A stretch of 64,000 nucleotides of DNA from Ignavibacteria bacterium (lineage in GTDB: Bacteria > Bacteroidota > Ignavibacteria > Tepidaquicellales > OLB5), in contig JADZAP010000005.1 in NCBI GenBank assembly GCA_020852705.1, positions 62,001 through 126,000 of the forward strand, given 5' to 3'. The position numbers and the translations under genes were made by a program. The notes beneath the pieces were generated by a model. The model searched no databases. It saw only the letters and a list, made by a program, of their open reading frames with translations, and was not told the origin of the DNA. Within the stretch, counting starts at the first letter, position 1. Each line of letters starts with the position of its first letter. Shown one piece after another: positions 17,407 to 26,162 of this stretch.

Positions 17407-17487
17407 TTTTATCTTTCATCATTTCAAAGTTTCTACAATATTCTCTCCCTGTTTATTTAATGATGTCTTTTCTATTATTTCTTCATG

Positions 17488-18243
17488 TTATTTTGTCAAT
17501 ATCATCTTTTTAACTTCTGAATACTTATCTGTTTCAAGTTTATAAAAATAAATTCCGCTTGTCAAGTTTGCATATTTTGAAGCATCAAACGTAACTGTAT
17601 ATATACCTTTTGGCTGGGTGCCTTCTACTAATGTTGCTATTTCTTTACCAATTAAATCAAACACTTTAAGTTTTACAAATGAAGCATCATAGAGTTCGTA
17701 TGTTATATTAGTTGTCGGATTAAACGGATTTGGTGTATTCTGTTCAATCTTAAAATTCCTTATTCCTGTTATGCCTATTTTTATTTCATCAGCTTCAAAT
17801 AATACATTTCCGTTTGATGAGTAACCTTTCAGCTTGTAATAATATACTCCGTCTCTTTCAGGAGAGTCTTCATAGTCATACAAATATGTAAATACCTTAT
17901 TGTCATTTTCATTTTTTTCAAGAAAGTCATCTTTTCCAATCCTGTCATCATTAATCTTTACATATTCCTTTTTTTTAGGGTCAAGTCTTAATACTTCAAA
18001 GTACGCAATATTTTTTGGATTAAGTACACGCCAGTTTAAATAAACTGTTTTATCCTTAATTTTTGCTGAAAATACTGAAAGAGCATCTGCTGAGTCAGAT
18101 GGAGTTTCTGTTTTATCATCATCTCCGCCTGTTATGCCTGGTGCATTTTTATCAGATATTAAATTATCGTTTTCACCGCTAAATGAAGAAAAAGTGAAGA
18201 ATATTTGTAATACAAAAGCTAAAATTAGTAGGATTTTAATCAT
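17488..18243 (-). CDS. Exported protein with T9SS C-terminal sorting domain
   Basis: A 251-residue protein. A signal peptide ([19 protein letters not shown]) is followed by an acidic low-complexity stretch, then a fibronectin-III-like domain ('[22 protein letters not shown]'). The C-terminal sorting domain reads '[17 protein letters not shown]...[18 protein letters not shown]...[22 protein letters not shown]' in overlapping pieces. That domain directs passage through the Por/type IX system and attachment to the cell surface. The gene overlaps the stop of nuoI by four bases, so it is the downstream member of a two-gene transcript, an odd partner for a respiratory subunit. Confidence 0.85.
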   Translation of the reverse strand: MIKILLILAFVLQIFFTFSSFSGENDNLISDKNAPGITGGDDDKTETPSDSADALSVFSAKIKDKTVYLNWRVLNPKNIAYFEVLRLDPKKKEYVKINDDRIGKDDFLEKNENDNKVFTYLYDYEDSPERDGVYYYKLKGYSSNGNVLFEADEIKIGITGIRNFKIEQNTPNPFNPTTNITYELYDASFVKLKVFDLIGKEIATLVEGTQPKGIYTVTFDASKYANLTSGIYFYKLETDKYSEVKKMILTK

Positions 18244-18743
18244 ACATTCTCACGTAAAAACTCAAGACGCTTCTTTAAGCGGCGCTCGCTCATAAGCAGC
18301 TTTTCTTTGCCGAATATTGCTTCATTTTGTGACGTAAAAGTTAATATATACTCATCGCTCATTATAATTGCTTCTTCCGGACACACTTCTTCGCAGAATC
18401 CGCAGAATATACAGCGAAGCATATTTATCTCAAATTTTACCGGATATCTTTCCTTATCCTGTGTAAATGTTTCATCTGCCTGAACTTCAATTGCTAAAGC
18501 GGGGCATACTCTTGAGCAAAGACCGCAGGCAACACAGCGTTCAGTTCCGTCTTCGGTTTCTACTAATACAGGTCTTCCGCGAAATGCTGTTGGCGGTGCC
18601 CATTTTTCCTCGGGATACTGCATTGTTATCTTAGGTCTGAACATCTCCCTTAGTGTTAACCATAGCCCGCCGAATATCTGCGGTAAATATGTCTTTTCTA
18701 ATAATGTTAAATCTTTGCTTCTTACCTGTTGAATATCTGCCAT
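18240..18743 (-). CDS. nuoI: NADH-quinone oxidoreductase subunit I (NuoI), stand-alone
   Basis: A 167-residue protein with two 4Fe-4S motifs, '[12 protein letters not shown]' and '[16 protein letters not shown]', the N-terminal amphipathic '[10 protein letters not shown]' that docks on the membrane arm, and the 'ITMQYPEE' linker typical of NuoI. In complex I it carries clusters N6a and N6b between the peripheral and membrane arms. No other nuo gene lies in the window. The neighbours are two T9SS-sorted proteins, so this copy sits outside any nuo operon. It may be the only copy or a spare one; the window cannot tell. Confidence 0.85.
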   Translation of the reverse strand: MADIQQVRSKDLTLLEKTYLPQIFGGLWLTLREMFRPKITMQYPEEKWAPPTAFRGRPVLVETEDGTERCVACGLCSRVCPALAIEVQADETFTQDKERYPVKFEINMLRCIFCGFCEEVCPEEAIIMSDEYILTFTSQNEAIFGKEKLLMSERRLKKRLEFLRENV

Positions 18744-18837
18744 TTATGTTTCATTCCAATTACAATTGGGATATCTTTTTTTTCTCTTTACTTAATGTTT
18801 AAAACAAATAAATATACAATCTGTTCCAGCTGTTAAA

Positions 18838-19581
18838 TTATTTTACAAGAACCATTTTCTTCACATCAACATAATCACCTGCACGGAGCGAATAATAATA
18901 CATTCCGCTTGAAAGTCCTTTAGCGTTAAAATCTGCCTGGTATTCACCCTGCGATAACTGTCCGTTCACAAGAACCGATACTTCTCTGCCAAGCATATCA
19001 TATACCCTTAATGATACATATTCACTCTTTGGGATAGAGAAATTTATCTTTGTGTTTGGATTAAAAGGATTTGGATAATTTTGTGATAAACTGAATTCCT
19101 TTACAATACTGCTAATTTGCTGAATGCCGATAGTTTGTGTAGTATTACATCTGAAATCCACTTCTACATACTGTGAAGGATTTAAGACAAGCTCAGCTCT
19201 TATTCTCATGTGCCCTGCACCATGTACAAAAATGTTATCTATATTTCTGCAGTAAAAATGAAATGATAACGTATCATCAGCATGAGTAACCGAACTGTAA
19301 TTTGCAGTAACTGTATCTGTTTCAGGTGGATAGCAGTTTTGGTAATTGCAAATTGCTGAACCTAATGGCTGCCAGCTAGGTGTAAGATCTTCTATTGTTC
19401 TGATTAATCTAATATCAGCTGAACCTGTTGTAGGATTTAGTAATCCATACAATACACCCTCGTATGCATTTGTATCTGTTATTGTATGTGTTTCAGGGCC
19501 AATTCGGGTAAATGTTAAGCCTTGTGAATATGTGATGCTGCTCAATAGAAATAATGCAAAAATAAAAACTAATTTATTCAT
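18838..19581 (-). CDS. Exported protein with T9SS C-terminal sorting domain
   Basis: A 247-residue protein. The signal peptide ends in 'LLSSITYSQG'. The mature part (about 20-160) looks beta-rich with several cysteines (ICNYQNCYPP). The C-terminal sorting domain is 'LSQNYPNPFNPNTKINFSIP...SLRVYDMLGREVSVLVNG...GMYYYSLRAGDYVDVKKMVLVK' in overlapping pieces. It is presumably exported across the outer membrane by the type IX system. The cargo function is not recognisable. It lies 94 bases upstream of nuoI on the same strand. Confidence 0.85.
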   Translation of the reverse strand: MNKLVFIFALFLLSSITYSQGLTFTRIGPETHTITDTNAYEGVLYGLLNPTTGSADIRLIRTIEDLTPSWQPLGSAICNYQNCYPPETDTVTANYSSVTHADDTLSFHFYCRNIDNIFVHGAGHMRIRAELVLNPSQYVEVDFRCNTTQTIGIQQISSIVKEFSLSQNYPNPFNPNTKINFSIPKSEYVSLRVYDMLGREVSVLVNGQLSQGEYQADFNAKGLSSGMYYYSLRAGDYVDVKKMVLVK

Positions 19582-19700
19582 GATTTGGATTGGTTTTTAA
19601 CAAATTTATATGAATTCTTTACTAAAATCAACTTAAATTAATGGTAATTTAACTAACTTAAAACCCTAATTTTCTTAAAATAATGAAAATATACAGGTTT

Positions 19701-20174
19701 TTAATAAACCTTTTTACTTTTTTTTAAAGCCCAATATTCAAATATTTCTACACATTCGTTTTTCATAAAATCACCCGTTATTTTAACTTTGCAATTTCCT
19801 AATTCCTTTAACATTTTATTTGATATTTTAAGTTCATTAAAACCGAACTTTTCTGCATCATTGATATTAGCACCATAGAAAATTCTGTCAATTCTTGCCC
19901 AATGAATTGCTGTAAAACACATTGGGCACGGCTCGCATGTTGAGTAAATTGTACTTCCGCTAAGGTCAATGCTGCCAATTGCTAAGCAGCCATTTCTTAT
20001 TGCATTAATTTCTCCGTGTGCAGTTATATCATTGCTTGCCCAAACAATATTATGGTTACAGGCAATTACTTTATCATCTTTAACTATACATGCAGCAAAC
20101 GGAGTTTGACCATTATCAACTCCTTCACGGCATTTATCAATTGCCATTTGCATATATTTTTCATCGCTAGTCAT
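19701..20174 (-). CDS. Nucleoside/guanine deaminase (CMP/dCMP deaminase fold)
   Basis: A 157-residue zinc deaminase. The HAE-type motif reads 'AHGEINAIR' and the zinc cysteines lie in 'STCEPCPMCFTAIHWARIDRIFYGA'. The 'ASNDITAHGE' and 'WARIDRIFYGA' stretches resemble Bacillus GuaD (guanine to xanthine) more than TadA, which normally has 'HAE' and an arginine-rich C-terminus. Substrate is therefore probably guanine, but a tRNA adenosine or another nucleoside role cannot be excluded. Note HGE in place of HAE. It is a single gene in its own transcription unit. Confidence 0.75.
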   Translation of the reverse strand: MTSDEKYMQMAIDKCREGVDNGQTPFAACIVKDDKVIACNHNIVWASNDITAHGEINAIRNGCLAIGSIDLSGSTIYSTCEPCPMCFTAIHWARIDRIFYGANINDAEKFGFNELKISNKMLKELGNCKVKITGDFMKNECVEIFEYWALKKSKKVY

Positions 20175-20588
20175 AAGTAATTATGATTTGTATGCAAAAA
20201 TACTGATTATTATAATAATTTTCAGTACAATCATTTTCCTGCATATTGCATTTTCAGAAGCACTCTAATCAAACCTTTGTGTAACTTTACGGCTTTGTGC
20301 CTTTGTGTCTAAAATATTTAAGATTTGTTTTTTTGCCATTAAAAATTATAACTGAAACTTCATACCCCTTTTTTGTGTAATTTAATTATACAATATATCT
20401 TATATTTGAACTATATTGTAAATGTTGATAAATATAAATTTATGTTTTAAATATCGTTTAAAATTATTAAAAACCTTAAAAATTTAAAAATAAATTATAT
20501 TATTATATTTTACATTTAATGGAAATATTCTTGTATTTCAGAAGTCTTAAATATGGATTAAATTAAACAATTTCACGGTAATTTTGAT
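20175..20588. other. 414-base intergenic region between divergent genes
   Basis: No credible ORF. It contains the CTTTGTG-type repeat at 20274-20310 and a TATATTTG box at 20401-20408 that could belong to a promoter for the PASTA gene, though no TTG lies at the ideal distance. The rest is very AT-rich. Confidence 0.4.
20274..20310. repeat. Short degenerate CTTTGTGnn tandem repeat
   Basis: CCTTTGTGTAACTTTACGGCTTTGTGCCTTTGTGTCT consists of four units of about 8-10 bases built on CTTTGTG. From memory, similar 'CTTTGTGTAACTTTGTG' strings are scattered in intergenic DNA of Bacteroidota genomes. It sits between two divergent genes and contains no hairpin of note. Confidence 0.55.
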
Positions 20589-21569
20589 ATGAAATTCTGG
20601 CAAAAATTATTGATAGCTTTGGCGGGATTAATTGTTGTAACCCTGTTAATGAATTTTATTGTTATGCCATGGTATGTCAGACACGATACTCTTGTTAAAG
20701 TCCCTTCTGTTGTTGGCTTAAACTTTGAAGAAGCTAAAATTAAACTAGATAATTCAGGGCTTGAAGGTTTGCAGGGTGATATTCGTTATGACCCTTCAAA
20801 GCCAATAGGTGTTGTTATTGAACAGAATCCGCCTGCTGATCAGGTAGTTAAAGATGGCAGAAGGATTTATCTTATTATCAGCGGCGGTGAGCAGCTTTAT
20901 GATGTTCCAAATCTTGTTGGCAGAACCCTGCGCGAAGCAAAATTTATGCTTGATCAAAGAAATCTGGAAGTACAGGAAGTTGAATACAAACCTTCTGTTC
21001 AGTATCCGGCAGGTATTGTGCTTGCACAAATTGAAAATGCCGGCTCTAAGGTTAAAAAAGATACCAGGATAGGTGTAATTGTTTCAACCGGTATGGATGC
21101 CGGTAATATTAAAGTGCCAGATTTGACAGGTAAAAATCTTGAAGAAGCTAAAAAGCTTCTTACTGAAAATAAACTTTTAATTGGAAAAGTAAGCTATCAG
21201 CCATCAACAAATGTTCCTCTTAATTCAGTTATTGATCAGTACCCTAAAGCTAATACAATGGCAAAGGAAAATCAGAAAATTGATGTATTTGTTAACAGGG
21301 AATATAAGAAGAAAATAATTATTGAAGGTGAAGAAGATGGCATAAAAGAAAAAGAAGAGACAACTGAGCCAAAAGATAATAATTCTAATGAGGATCTGAA
21401 AAAGGATGATCGGAAAAAAGATGATTTAAAATCTACACCTCAGGAAAAAGATAAAAAAAATGATACTAAGATTAAGCCAAAGGATAAAAAAGGCGATAAA
21501 AAAACAACACCTGAATCTAAGCCAAAAAAAGACTCTGAAAAGAAAAATGATGACGGTACAAAATTCTGA
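20589..21569 (+). CDS. Membrane-anchored PASTA-domain protein without kinase
   Basis: A 326-residue protein. One N-terminal membrane helix (about 7-27) is followed by three PASTA domains: 'VKVPSVVGLNFEEAKIKLDN', 'YDVPNLVGRTLREAKFMLDQ' and 'IKVPDLTGKNLEEAKKLLTE', each about 65 residues. A tail of about 85 residues is very rich in Lys/Asp/Glu. PASTA domains bind peptidoglycan fragments or beta-lactams and usually follow a Ser/Thr kinase or a penicillin-binding protein; neither is present here. The domains are presumably periplasmic. rpe follows 18 bases later, the gene that also lies near the PASTA kinase prkC in Firmicutes. Confidence 0.88.
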   Translation: MKFWQKLLIALAGLIVVTLLMNFIVMPWYVRHDTLVKVPSVVGLNFEEAKIKLDNSGLEGLQGDIRYDPSKPIGVVIEQNPPADQVVKDGRRIYLIISGGEQLYDVPNLVGRTLREAKFMLDQRNLEVQEVEYKPSVQYPAGIVLAQIENAGSKVKKDTRIGVIVSTGMDAGNIKVPDLTGKNLEEAKKLLTENKLLIGKVSYQPSTNVPLNSVIDQYPKANTMAKENQKIDVFVNREYKKKIIIEGEEDGIKEKEETTEPKDNNSNEDLKKDDRKKDDLKSTPQEKDKKNDTKIKPKDKKGDKKTTPESKPKKDSEKKNDDGTKF

Positions 21570-21587
21570 TAATACAGCTAAAATATT

Positions 21588-22241
21588 ATGAAACTCATAG
21601 CTCCTTCCGTACTTTCTGCTGATTTTTCTAAAATTCAATCAGAAATACAAATGATTACTGAAGCCGGTGCAGATATGCTTCATCTTGATGTTATGGACGG
21701 GCACTTTGTGCCCAATATTACATTTGGTCCAAAGATGGTTGAAAGCATTCGCAGGCATACTAAGTTAAATCTTGATGTGCATTTAATGATAAGTGAACCT
21801 GAAAAGTATATTGAGCAGTTTGCTAAAGCCGGGGCTGATTGGATAAGTGTTCATTTTGAGGCTTGTATTCACCTGAACAGAGTTGTTAATCAGATTAAAG
21901 ATTATGGTGTAAAAGCAGGAGTTGTTATAAATCCGGCAACTTCAGTATCTGTACTTCAAGAAATAATAGGGGTTGCTGACTATATTTTGTTAATGAGTGT
22001 AAATCCCGGTTTTGGCGGACAAAAATTTATCAGCAGTTCACCTGAAAAAGCAGTTAAACTTGCTGAAATGATTAAAAATAAAAACGCTGATACATTTATT
22101 GAAATGGATGGAGGTATTGATGTTGAAAATATTAAATTAATTAGTGATTCCGGTGTAAATGTTTTTGTAGCAGGTAACTCTATCTTTGGCTCAAAAGATC
22201 CCAAAGAAACAATTTCAAAAATGAAAAAGCTAATCAGCTAA
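21588..22241 (+). CDS. rpe: Ribulose-phosphate 3-epimerase
   Basis: A 217-residue TIM-barrel enzyme interconverting ribulose-5-phosphate and xylulose-5-phosphate in the pentose phosphate pathway. Family motifs are 'APSVLSADFSKIQSEIQ', 'LHLDVMDGHFVPNITFGP' (catalytic Asp and metal His), 'LDVHLMISEPEKYI', 'LMSVNPGFGGQKFI' and 'IEMDGGIDVENI' (second catalytic Asp). It is complete and of normal length. It probably shares a transcript with the PASTA gene upstream and nnr downstream. Confidence 0.97.
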   Translation: MKLIAPSVLSADFSKIQSEIQMITEAGADMLHLDVMDGHFVPNITFGPKMVESIRRHTKLNLDVHLMISEPEKYIEQFAKAGADWISVHFEACIHLNRVVNQIKDYGVKAGVVINPATSVSVLQEIIGVADYILLMSVNPGFGGQKFISSSPEKAVKLAEMIKNKNADTFIEMDGGIDVENIKLISDSGVNVFVAGNSIFGSKDPKETISKMKKLIS

Positions 22242-22281
22242 GAATTAATTTTAAAATTAAAATTATTAATTATCATAAAAA

Positions 22282-23871
22282 ATGAAACCTGCTTTTAACT
22301 TCGGTGAAATTCGCGAAGCTGAAAAAAACATAATTGAAAAAGAGGGGATACCCTCTTTAATTTTAATGGAAAACGCAGGCAAAAATGCCTTTGATGTGAT
22401 TGTATCATTATTTCCCGATATTTCTGAAAGAGGTATATTCATATTATGCGGCAAAGGCAATAATGCCGGTGATGGTTATGTAATTGCCCGAAATTTTCTC
22501 CTTAATTCAATTCCTGTTGAAGTATTTAATCTTGCTTTACAGAGTGAACTTAAAGGTGATGCAATAATTAATTTTAATATACTGCATAGCTTAAATTCAA
22601 AATTGTGCAGTATGCACAACATTAACGAAAATAATTTTGAACTGATTTATAATGCTGCCAAAAACCATAAAGGTAAGTTAATTATCATTGATGCTCTACT
22701 GGGAAGCGGTATTAAAGGCAGTGCATCCGGTATATTTAAAAAAGTTATTGAACAGATTAATAAATTAAGAACTAAAAAAAAGAATCTGGAGGTAGTATCG
22801 GTGGATATCCCCAGCGGAATTGGAGAAAACTCCGGTACCGGTGCAGTAATTAATGCTGACCATACTATAACTATGGGAGCCGTTAAAACCAATCTATTGT
22901 ATGGAAGAGGGAAAGAATGTACAGGTAATCTGTATGTAGTTCATATTGGCATACCTGCAGGCAACTTGATAAAAAATAATTACTGCAATAAATATATTAT
23001 TGAAGAAAGTGATGTTAAGTTAATTTTTCCTGTTCGAAAAAAAACCTCTTATAAGTATTCCAATGGTAAAACCCTTATTATAGGTGGCTCTAAAGGACTT
23101 TCAGGTGCACTTATTTTAAGTTCACTTGCAGCATTAAAATCAGGGTGCGGTGCAGTTTTATCAGCTTTCCCTAAATCAATTTCTGCTCATTTCAGCAGAA
23201 AACTGAGTGAAGTAATAAAAACCGAATTAAACGAAACTGCTGATGGTTCAATTAATGCTGACTCTTATAAAATGCTTATTAAACAGATTGAAAAAGCTGA
23301 TGCTGTTTTAGTCGGACCCGGTATTTCTCTAAATAATGAAACTGCAAATTTTATTTTTGAACTTGTTACAAACATCAATAAACCTCTGGTTATTGATGCT
23401 GATGCTTTAACTTCTCTTGCAGATAACTTAGATATTTTATTAAACAGAACAGGGGAAAGTGATATCATTTTAACACCGCATCTAGGAGAATTCTCAAAGA
23501 TTTCCGGCAAAAGTATTCCTGAAATTAGTGCTGATATGTTTAATATTTCAAAACAGTTTGCTGCTAAATATAAAGTTAATCTTATCGTTAAATCAGAAAC
23601 CAGTTTTAGCTGTACCCAAGAAGGAGAAATATTAATTAATAATACAGGTAATGAACTCTTAGGAAATGCCGGCTCAGGTGATGTACTTTCGGGAATTACT
23701 GTATCAATGCTTGCGCAAACTAAGAGTATTCGCTCTGCTATGATTCTTGGCAATTACATCCACGGCAGAATAGCTGAGCATTATTACGAAAAGTACGGAA
23801 ATAAACAATCGGCTTCGGTGCAGGATCTGATTAAGTTTATTCCTGCTGTTATATCAGAAATATTAAATTAA
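22282..23871 (+). CDS. nnr: Bifunctional NAD(P)H-hydrate epimerase / ADP-dependent dehydratase
   Basis: A 529-residue fusion that repairs hydrated NADH and NADPH. The N-terminal YjeF domain (about 1-215) is the epimerase, with 'CGKGNNAGDGYVIAR' and 'IDALLGSGIKG'. The C-terminal ribokinase-like domain (about 230-525) is the ADP-dependent dehydratase, with 'GPGISL', 'ADALTSLAD', 'LTPHLGEFSKI' and the nucleotide motif 'GNAGSGDVLSGI'. Length and domain order are those of the usual bacterial fusion. It lies 40 bases after rpe. Confidence 0.94.
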   Translation: MKPAFNFGEIREAEKNIIEKEGIPSLILMENAGKNAFDVIVSLFPDISERGIFILCGKGNNAGDGYVIARNFLLNSIPVEVFNLALQSELKGDAIINFNILHSLNSKLCSMHNINENNFELIYNAAKNHKGKLIIIDALLGSGIKGSASGIFKKVIEQINKLRTKKKNLEVVSVDIPSGIGENSGTGAVINADHTITMGAVKTNLLYGRGKECTGNLYVVHIGIPAGNLIKNNYCNKYIIEESDVKLIFPVRKKTSYKYSNGKTLIIGGSKGLSGALILSSLAALKSGCGAVLSAFPKSISAHFSRKLSEVIKTELNETADGSINADSYKMLIKQIEKADAVLVGPGISLNNETANFIFELVTNINKPLVIDADALTSLADNLDILLNRTGESDIILTPHLGEFSKISGKSIPEISADMFNISKQFAAKYKVNLIVKSETSFSCTQEGEILINNTGNELLGNAGSGDVLSGITVSMLAQTKSIRSAMILGNYIHGRIAEHYYEKYGNKQSASVQDLIKFIPAVISEILN

Positions 23872-23929
23872 AATAAATATTACACTCTGCATGGGAATGA
23901 AATTCATTTTAAAGTAACAGGATTATTTT

Positions 23930-24343
23930 TTGAAAAGTTTTTTTAGATATCATTTTTGGGTAATTGCTTGGGCATTAATTATTTTTATCCAATCAAGTTT
24001 TCCGGCTATTGAAATCCCAAAAGTTGAGTGGATTAGCATGGATAAAGTTATCCACATGGGTGTATTTGGTTTGCTGGTAATGCTTTGTTATATTTCTTTT
24101 ATCAATTTAAAACACCAAAATACTTTTAAAAGTAGTCCGCTTTTGTGGAGTGCAGTACTTACAATCATTTATGGTGCTTCGGATGAAATTCATCAGTATT
24201 TTGTGCCAAACCGTTCATCTGAAGTATTGGACTGGATGGCTGATATATTAGGTATAATTATAATGCTGTTATTAATAAAATATTATCTATCTAAAAAATT
24301 CAATTTTTTCAAAATTTCAAGTAATGTTGAAACTGCAGTGTAA
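23930..24343 (+). CDS. VanZ-like membrane protein
   Basis: A 137-residue protein with about four membrane helices. It carries the VanZ-family pattern 'DKVIHMGVFGLLVMLCY' and 'YGASDEIHQYFVPNRSSEVLDWMADILG' (shown as two conserved stretches, the second with the D-E-x-H-Q and D-x-x-A-D-x-x-G signature). VanZ gives low teicoplanin resistance in enterococci, but the widespread chromosomal homologs have no firm role. The start is TTG at 23930. It follows nnr by about 60 bases and may be in the same operon. Confidence 0.8.
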   Translation: MKSFFRYHFWVIAWALIIFIQSSFPAIEIPKVEWISMDKVIHMGVFGLLVMLCYISFINLKHQNTFKSSPLLWSAVLTIIYGASDEIHQYFVPNRSSEVLDWMADILGIIIMLLLIKYYLSKKFNFFKISSNVETAV

Positions 24344-24442
24344 TTTACTGAAGTTAGCGATATTTCTTAATTTCGATTTATTTTACTTAATTTCTGTTTG
24401 TTTTACTAAATAACTTTTGTGGATATTTTAAAAATAATATAA

Positions 24443-24473
24443 TTGATTATCTTAACAAAATTGAGTATTTTTG
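24443..24473 (+). promoter_or_regulatory. Bacteroidota-type promoter for tgt
   Basis: TTG (24443-24445), exactly 20 bases, then TATTTTTG (24466-24473), 20 bases before the tgt ATG. Spacing and sequence fit the Bacteroidota consensus, giving a short leader. Confidence 0.65.
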
Positions 24474-24493
24474 TAAATAAGGGGACATTTTAA

Positions 24494-25633
24494 ATGTTCT
24501 TTAAAGTTCTTTCTCAGGATAGTAATTGCAAGGCAAGAGTTTCGGAAATTACTACTTCACATGGTACTTTTCAAACACCTGTTTTTATGCCTGTTGGTAC
24601 ACAGGCAACTGTTAAGGCTATTGAGCAGCGCGAACTTGATGATATAGGTGCTCAGATAATTCTTAGCAATACATACCATCTTTATTTAAGACCCGGAGTT
24701 GAGGTTTTAAATAAAGCAGGCGGACTGCATAAATTCATGAACTGGAACAAGCCGATACTTACTGATAGCGGCGGGTTTCAGGTTTTTAGTTTATCAGCCT
24801 TAAGAAAAATTTCTGCCGATGGTGTTGAATTTAAATCGCATTTAGATGGAAGCTATCATTTTTTTTCACCAGAAAAAGTTATACAGATACAAAGGATTAT
24901 TGGCTCTGATATAATGATGGTTCTGGATGAATGCCTTGAAAACCCAGCTGCTTTTGAAAAAGCAGAGGATTCTGTAAAGCTAACAACTAACTGGGCAAAA
25001 AAAAGCCGAAATGAATTTTTAAACTCAGAAGCACTTTACGGAAATTCGCAATATCAATTCGGTATTATTCAAGGTTCTACTTTTAATGAGCTTAGAAAAC
25101 AATCAGCTCTTGATTTGGCAGAAATGGATTTTGATGGTTATGCAATTGGCGGTCTTGCTGTTGGTGAAGAAAATAATGTGATGTATGATGTGGTTGAATA
25201 TACAGTTGATTTTATGCCAATAGATAAGCCCAGATATTTAATGGGAGTTGGCACCCCTCAAGATTTACTGAATTCAATTGAGCGGGGTATTGATATGTTT
25301 GATTGTGTAATGCCTACACGCAATGCAAGAAATGCAACTATTTTTACTTCACGGGGTAAGCTAAGGGCTAGGAATCTGGAAAATAAATTCAACTTTAATA
25401 AAATTGATGATGAAGTTGAAAGCTATACGTCACTTAATTTTACTCCTGCTTATTTAAGGCATCTGTTTATGTGTGATGAAATGCTTGCTGCTCAATTGGC
25501 AACAATACATAATTTACGGTTTTATCTGAATCTTATGGAAAGATCTCGCATGGCAATTAAGCAAAACAGGTTTTTAGAGTTTAAAAAAGAATTTTTAGAT
25601 AAATATAACAGTAACATTAATCTAAAAAATTAA
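24494..25633 (+). CDS. tgt: Queuine tRNA-ribosyltransferase (Tgt) lacking zinc cysteines
   Basis: A 379-residue TIM-barrel enzyme that exchanges guanine-34 for the queuosine precursor preQ1 in GUN-anticodon tRNAs. The catalytic Asp (D91 in 'TDSGGFQVFSL') and nucleophile Asp (D270 in 'FDCVMPTRNARN') are present, as are 'QGSTFNELR' and 'GYAIGGLAVGE'. The zinc site normally reads ECDCYTC...YLxHL; here it is EVESYTS (308-313), so all three zinc cysteines are replaced while the fourth ligand, H339 ('TIHNLRFY'), remains. The rest is intact, so the enzyme is probably active but folded without zinc. It has its own promoter. Confidence 0.93.
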   Translation: MFFKVLSQDSNCKARVSEITTSHGTFQTPVFMPVGTQATVKAIEQRELDDIGAQIILSNTYHLYLRPGVEVLNKAGGLHKFMNWNKPILTDSGGFQVFSLSALRKISADGVEFKSHLDGSYHFFSPEKVIQIQRIIGSDIMMVLDECLENPAAFEKAEDSVKLTTNWAKKSRNEFLNSEALYGNSQYQFGIIQGSTFNELRKQSALDLAEMDFDGYAIGGLAVGEENNVMYDVVEYTVDFMPIDKPRYLMGVGTPQDLLNSIERGIDMFDCVMPTRNARNATIFTSRGKLRARNLENKFNFNKIDDEVESYTSLNFTPAYLRHLFMCDEMLAAQLATIHNLRFYLNLMERSRMAIKQNRFLEFKKEFLDKYNSNINLKN

Positions 25634-25743
25634 TTTAATTATAAGAATTTATTTGGTTATTTAAAGTTAACATAGAGATATTTATATCAAATAAGTTAAT
25701 ATATAAATTTAGCATGTAAATCAATTAAGGAAGGTATATCAAG

Positions 25744-26067
25744 TTGAAATTTTTATTTATAATATTACTGCAGCAAACAGATGGCATTGCGAGTCTTGTT
25801 AGTTCATTATTGCCGTTTGTTCTTATAATTGCAGTATTTTACTTTTTAATTTTAAGACCTCAGCAAAAACGTCAAAAAGAAAGGCAGAAACTGCTGGAAG
25901 GCGTTAAAAAGGGTGATAAAATAATAACTTCAAGCGGTATTCACGGGTCAGTTGAAGGCGTTGAAGATGATTCAATTCTTGTAAAAATTGCAGATAACGT
26001 AAAAGTTAAAATGGATAAATCTGCAATTGGTACAATTGTTGGCTTAACCGATACAGCAAAAAAATAA
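25744..26067 (+). CDS. yajC: Preprotein translocase accessory subunit YajC
   Basis: A 107-residue protein with one membrane helix (about 20-37, 'PFVLIIAVFYFLILRPQQKRQKER'), immediately followed by the diagnostic RPQQKRQKE. A small cytoplasmic SH3-like domain comes next ('GDKIITSSGIHGSVEGVEDDSI'). It associates with SecDF and SecYEG. The start is TTG at 25744 with an AAGGAAGG-like Shine-Dalgarno upstream. secD and secF are not in the window. It is close after tgt, an order (tgt-yajC) seen in many bacteria. Confidence 0.93.
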   Translation: MKFLFIILLQQTDGIASLVSSLLPFVLIIAVFYFLILRPQQKRQKERQKLLEGVKKGDKIITSSGIHGSVEGVEDDSILVKIADNVKVKMDKSAIGTIVGLTDTAKK

Positions 26068-26093
26068 TTTTTATTTTTTTATAATATTTTTAT

Positions 26094-26124
26094 TGTGGCG
26101 TTTTTTTAAATGCCACATTTTATT
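26094..26124 (+). terminator. Terminator after yajC
   Basis: TGTGGC/GCCACA stem around a T/A-rich loop, followed by TTTTATTT, between yajC and ribBA. The six-pair stem is moderate in strength. Confidence 0.6.
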
Positions 26125-26142
26125 TAATATATTGCAGCGCAA

Positions 26143-26161
26143 AATAAACCAAAGGTTTATT
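26143..26161 (+). promoter_or_regulatory. Hairpin abutting the ribBA start codon
   Basis: A perfect eight-base inverted repeat, AATAAACC-AAA-GGTTTATT, ends one base before the ribBA ATG (26163). In the mRNA it would occupy the ribosome-binding region. No Shine-Dalgarno is visible there. Too little space remains for an FMN riboswitch. Confidence 0.45.
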
Positions 26162-26162
26162 T

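Noticed and set aside
23265-23753. 162-residue minus-strand ORF inside nnr
   Set aside because: Shadow of the dehydratase domain of Nnr; low-complexity Ser/Leu/Ile composition typical of antisense frames.
26068-26162. FMN riboswitch before ribBA
   Set aside because: Only 95 bases separate yajC and ribBA, much of them a terminator, and no conserved FMN-aptamer blocks are visible.
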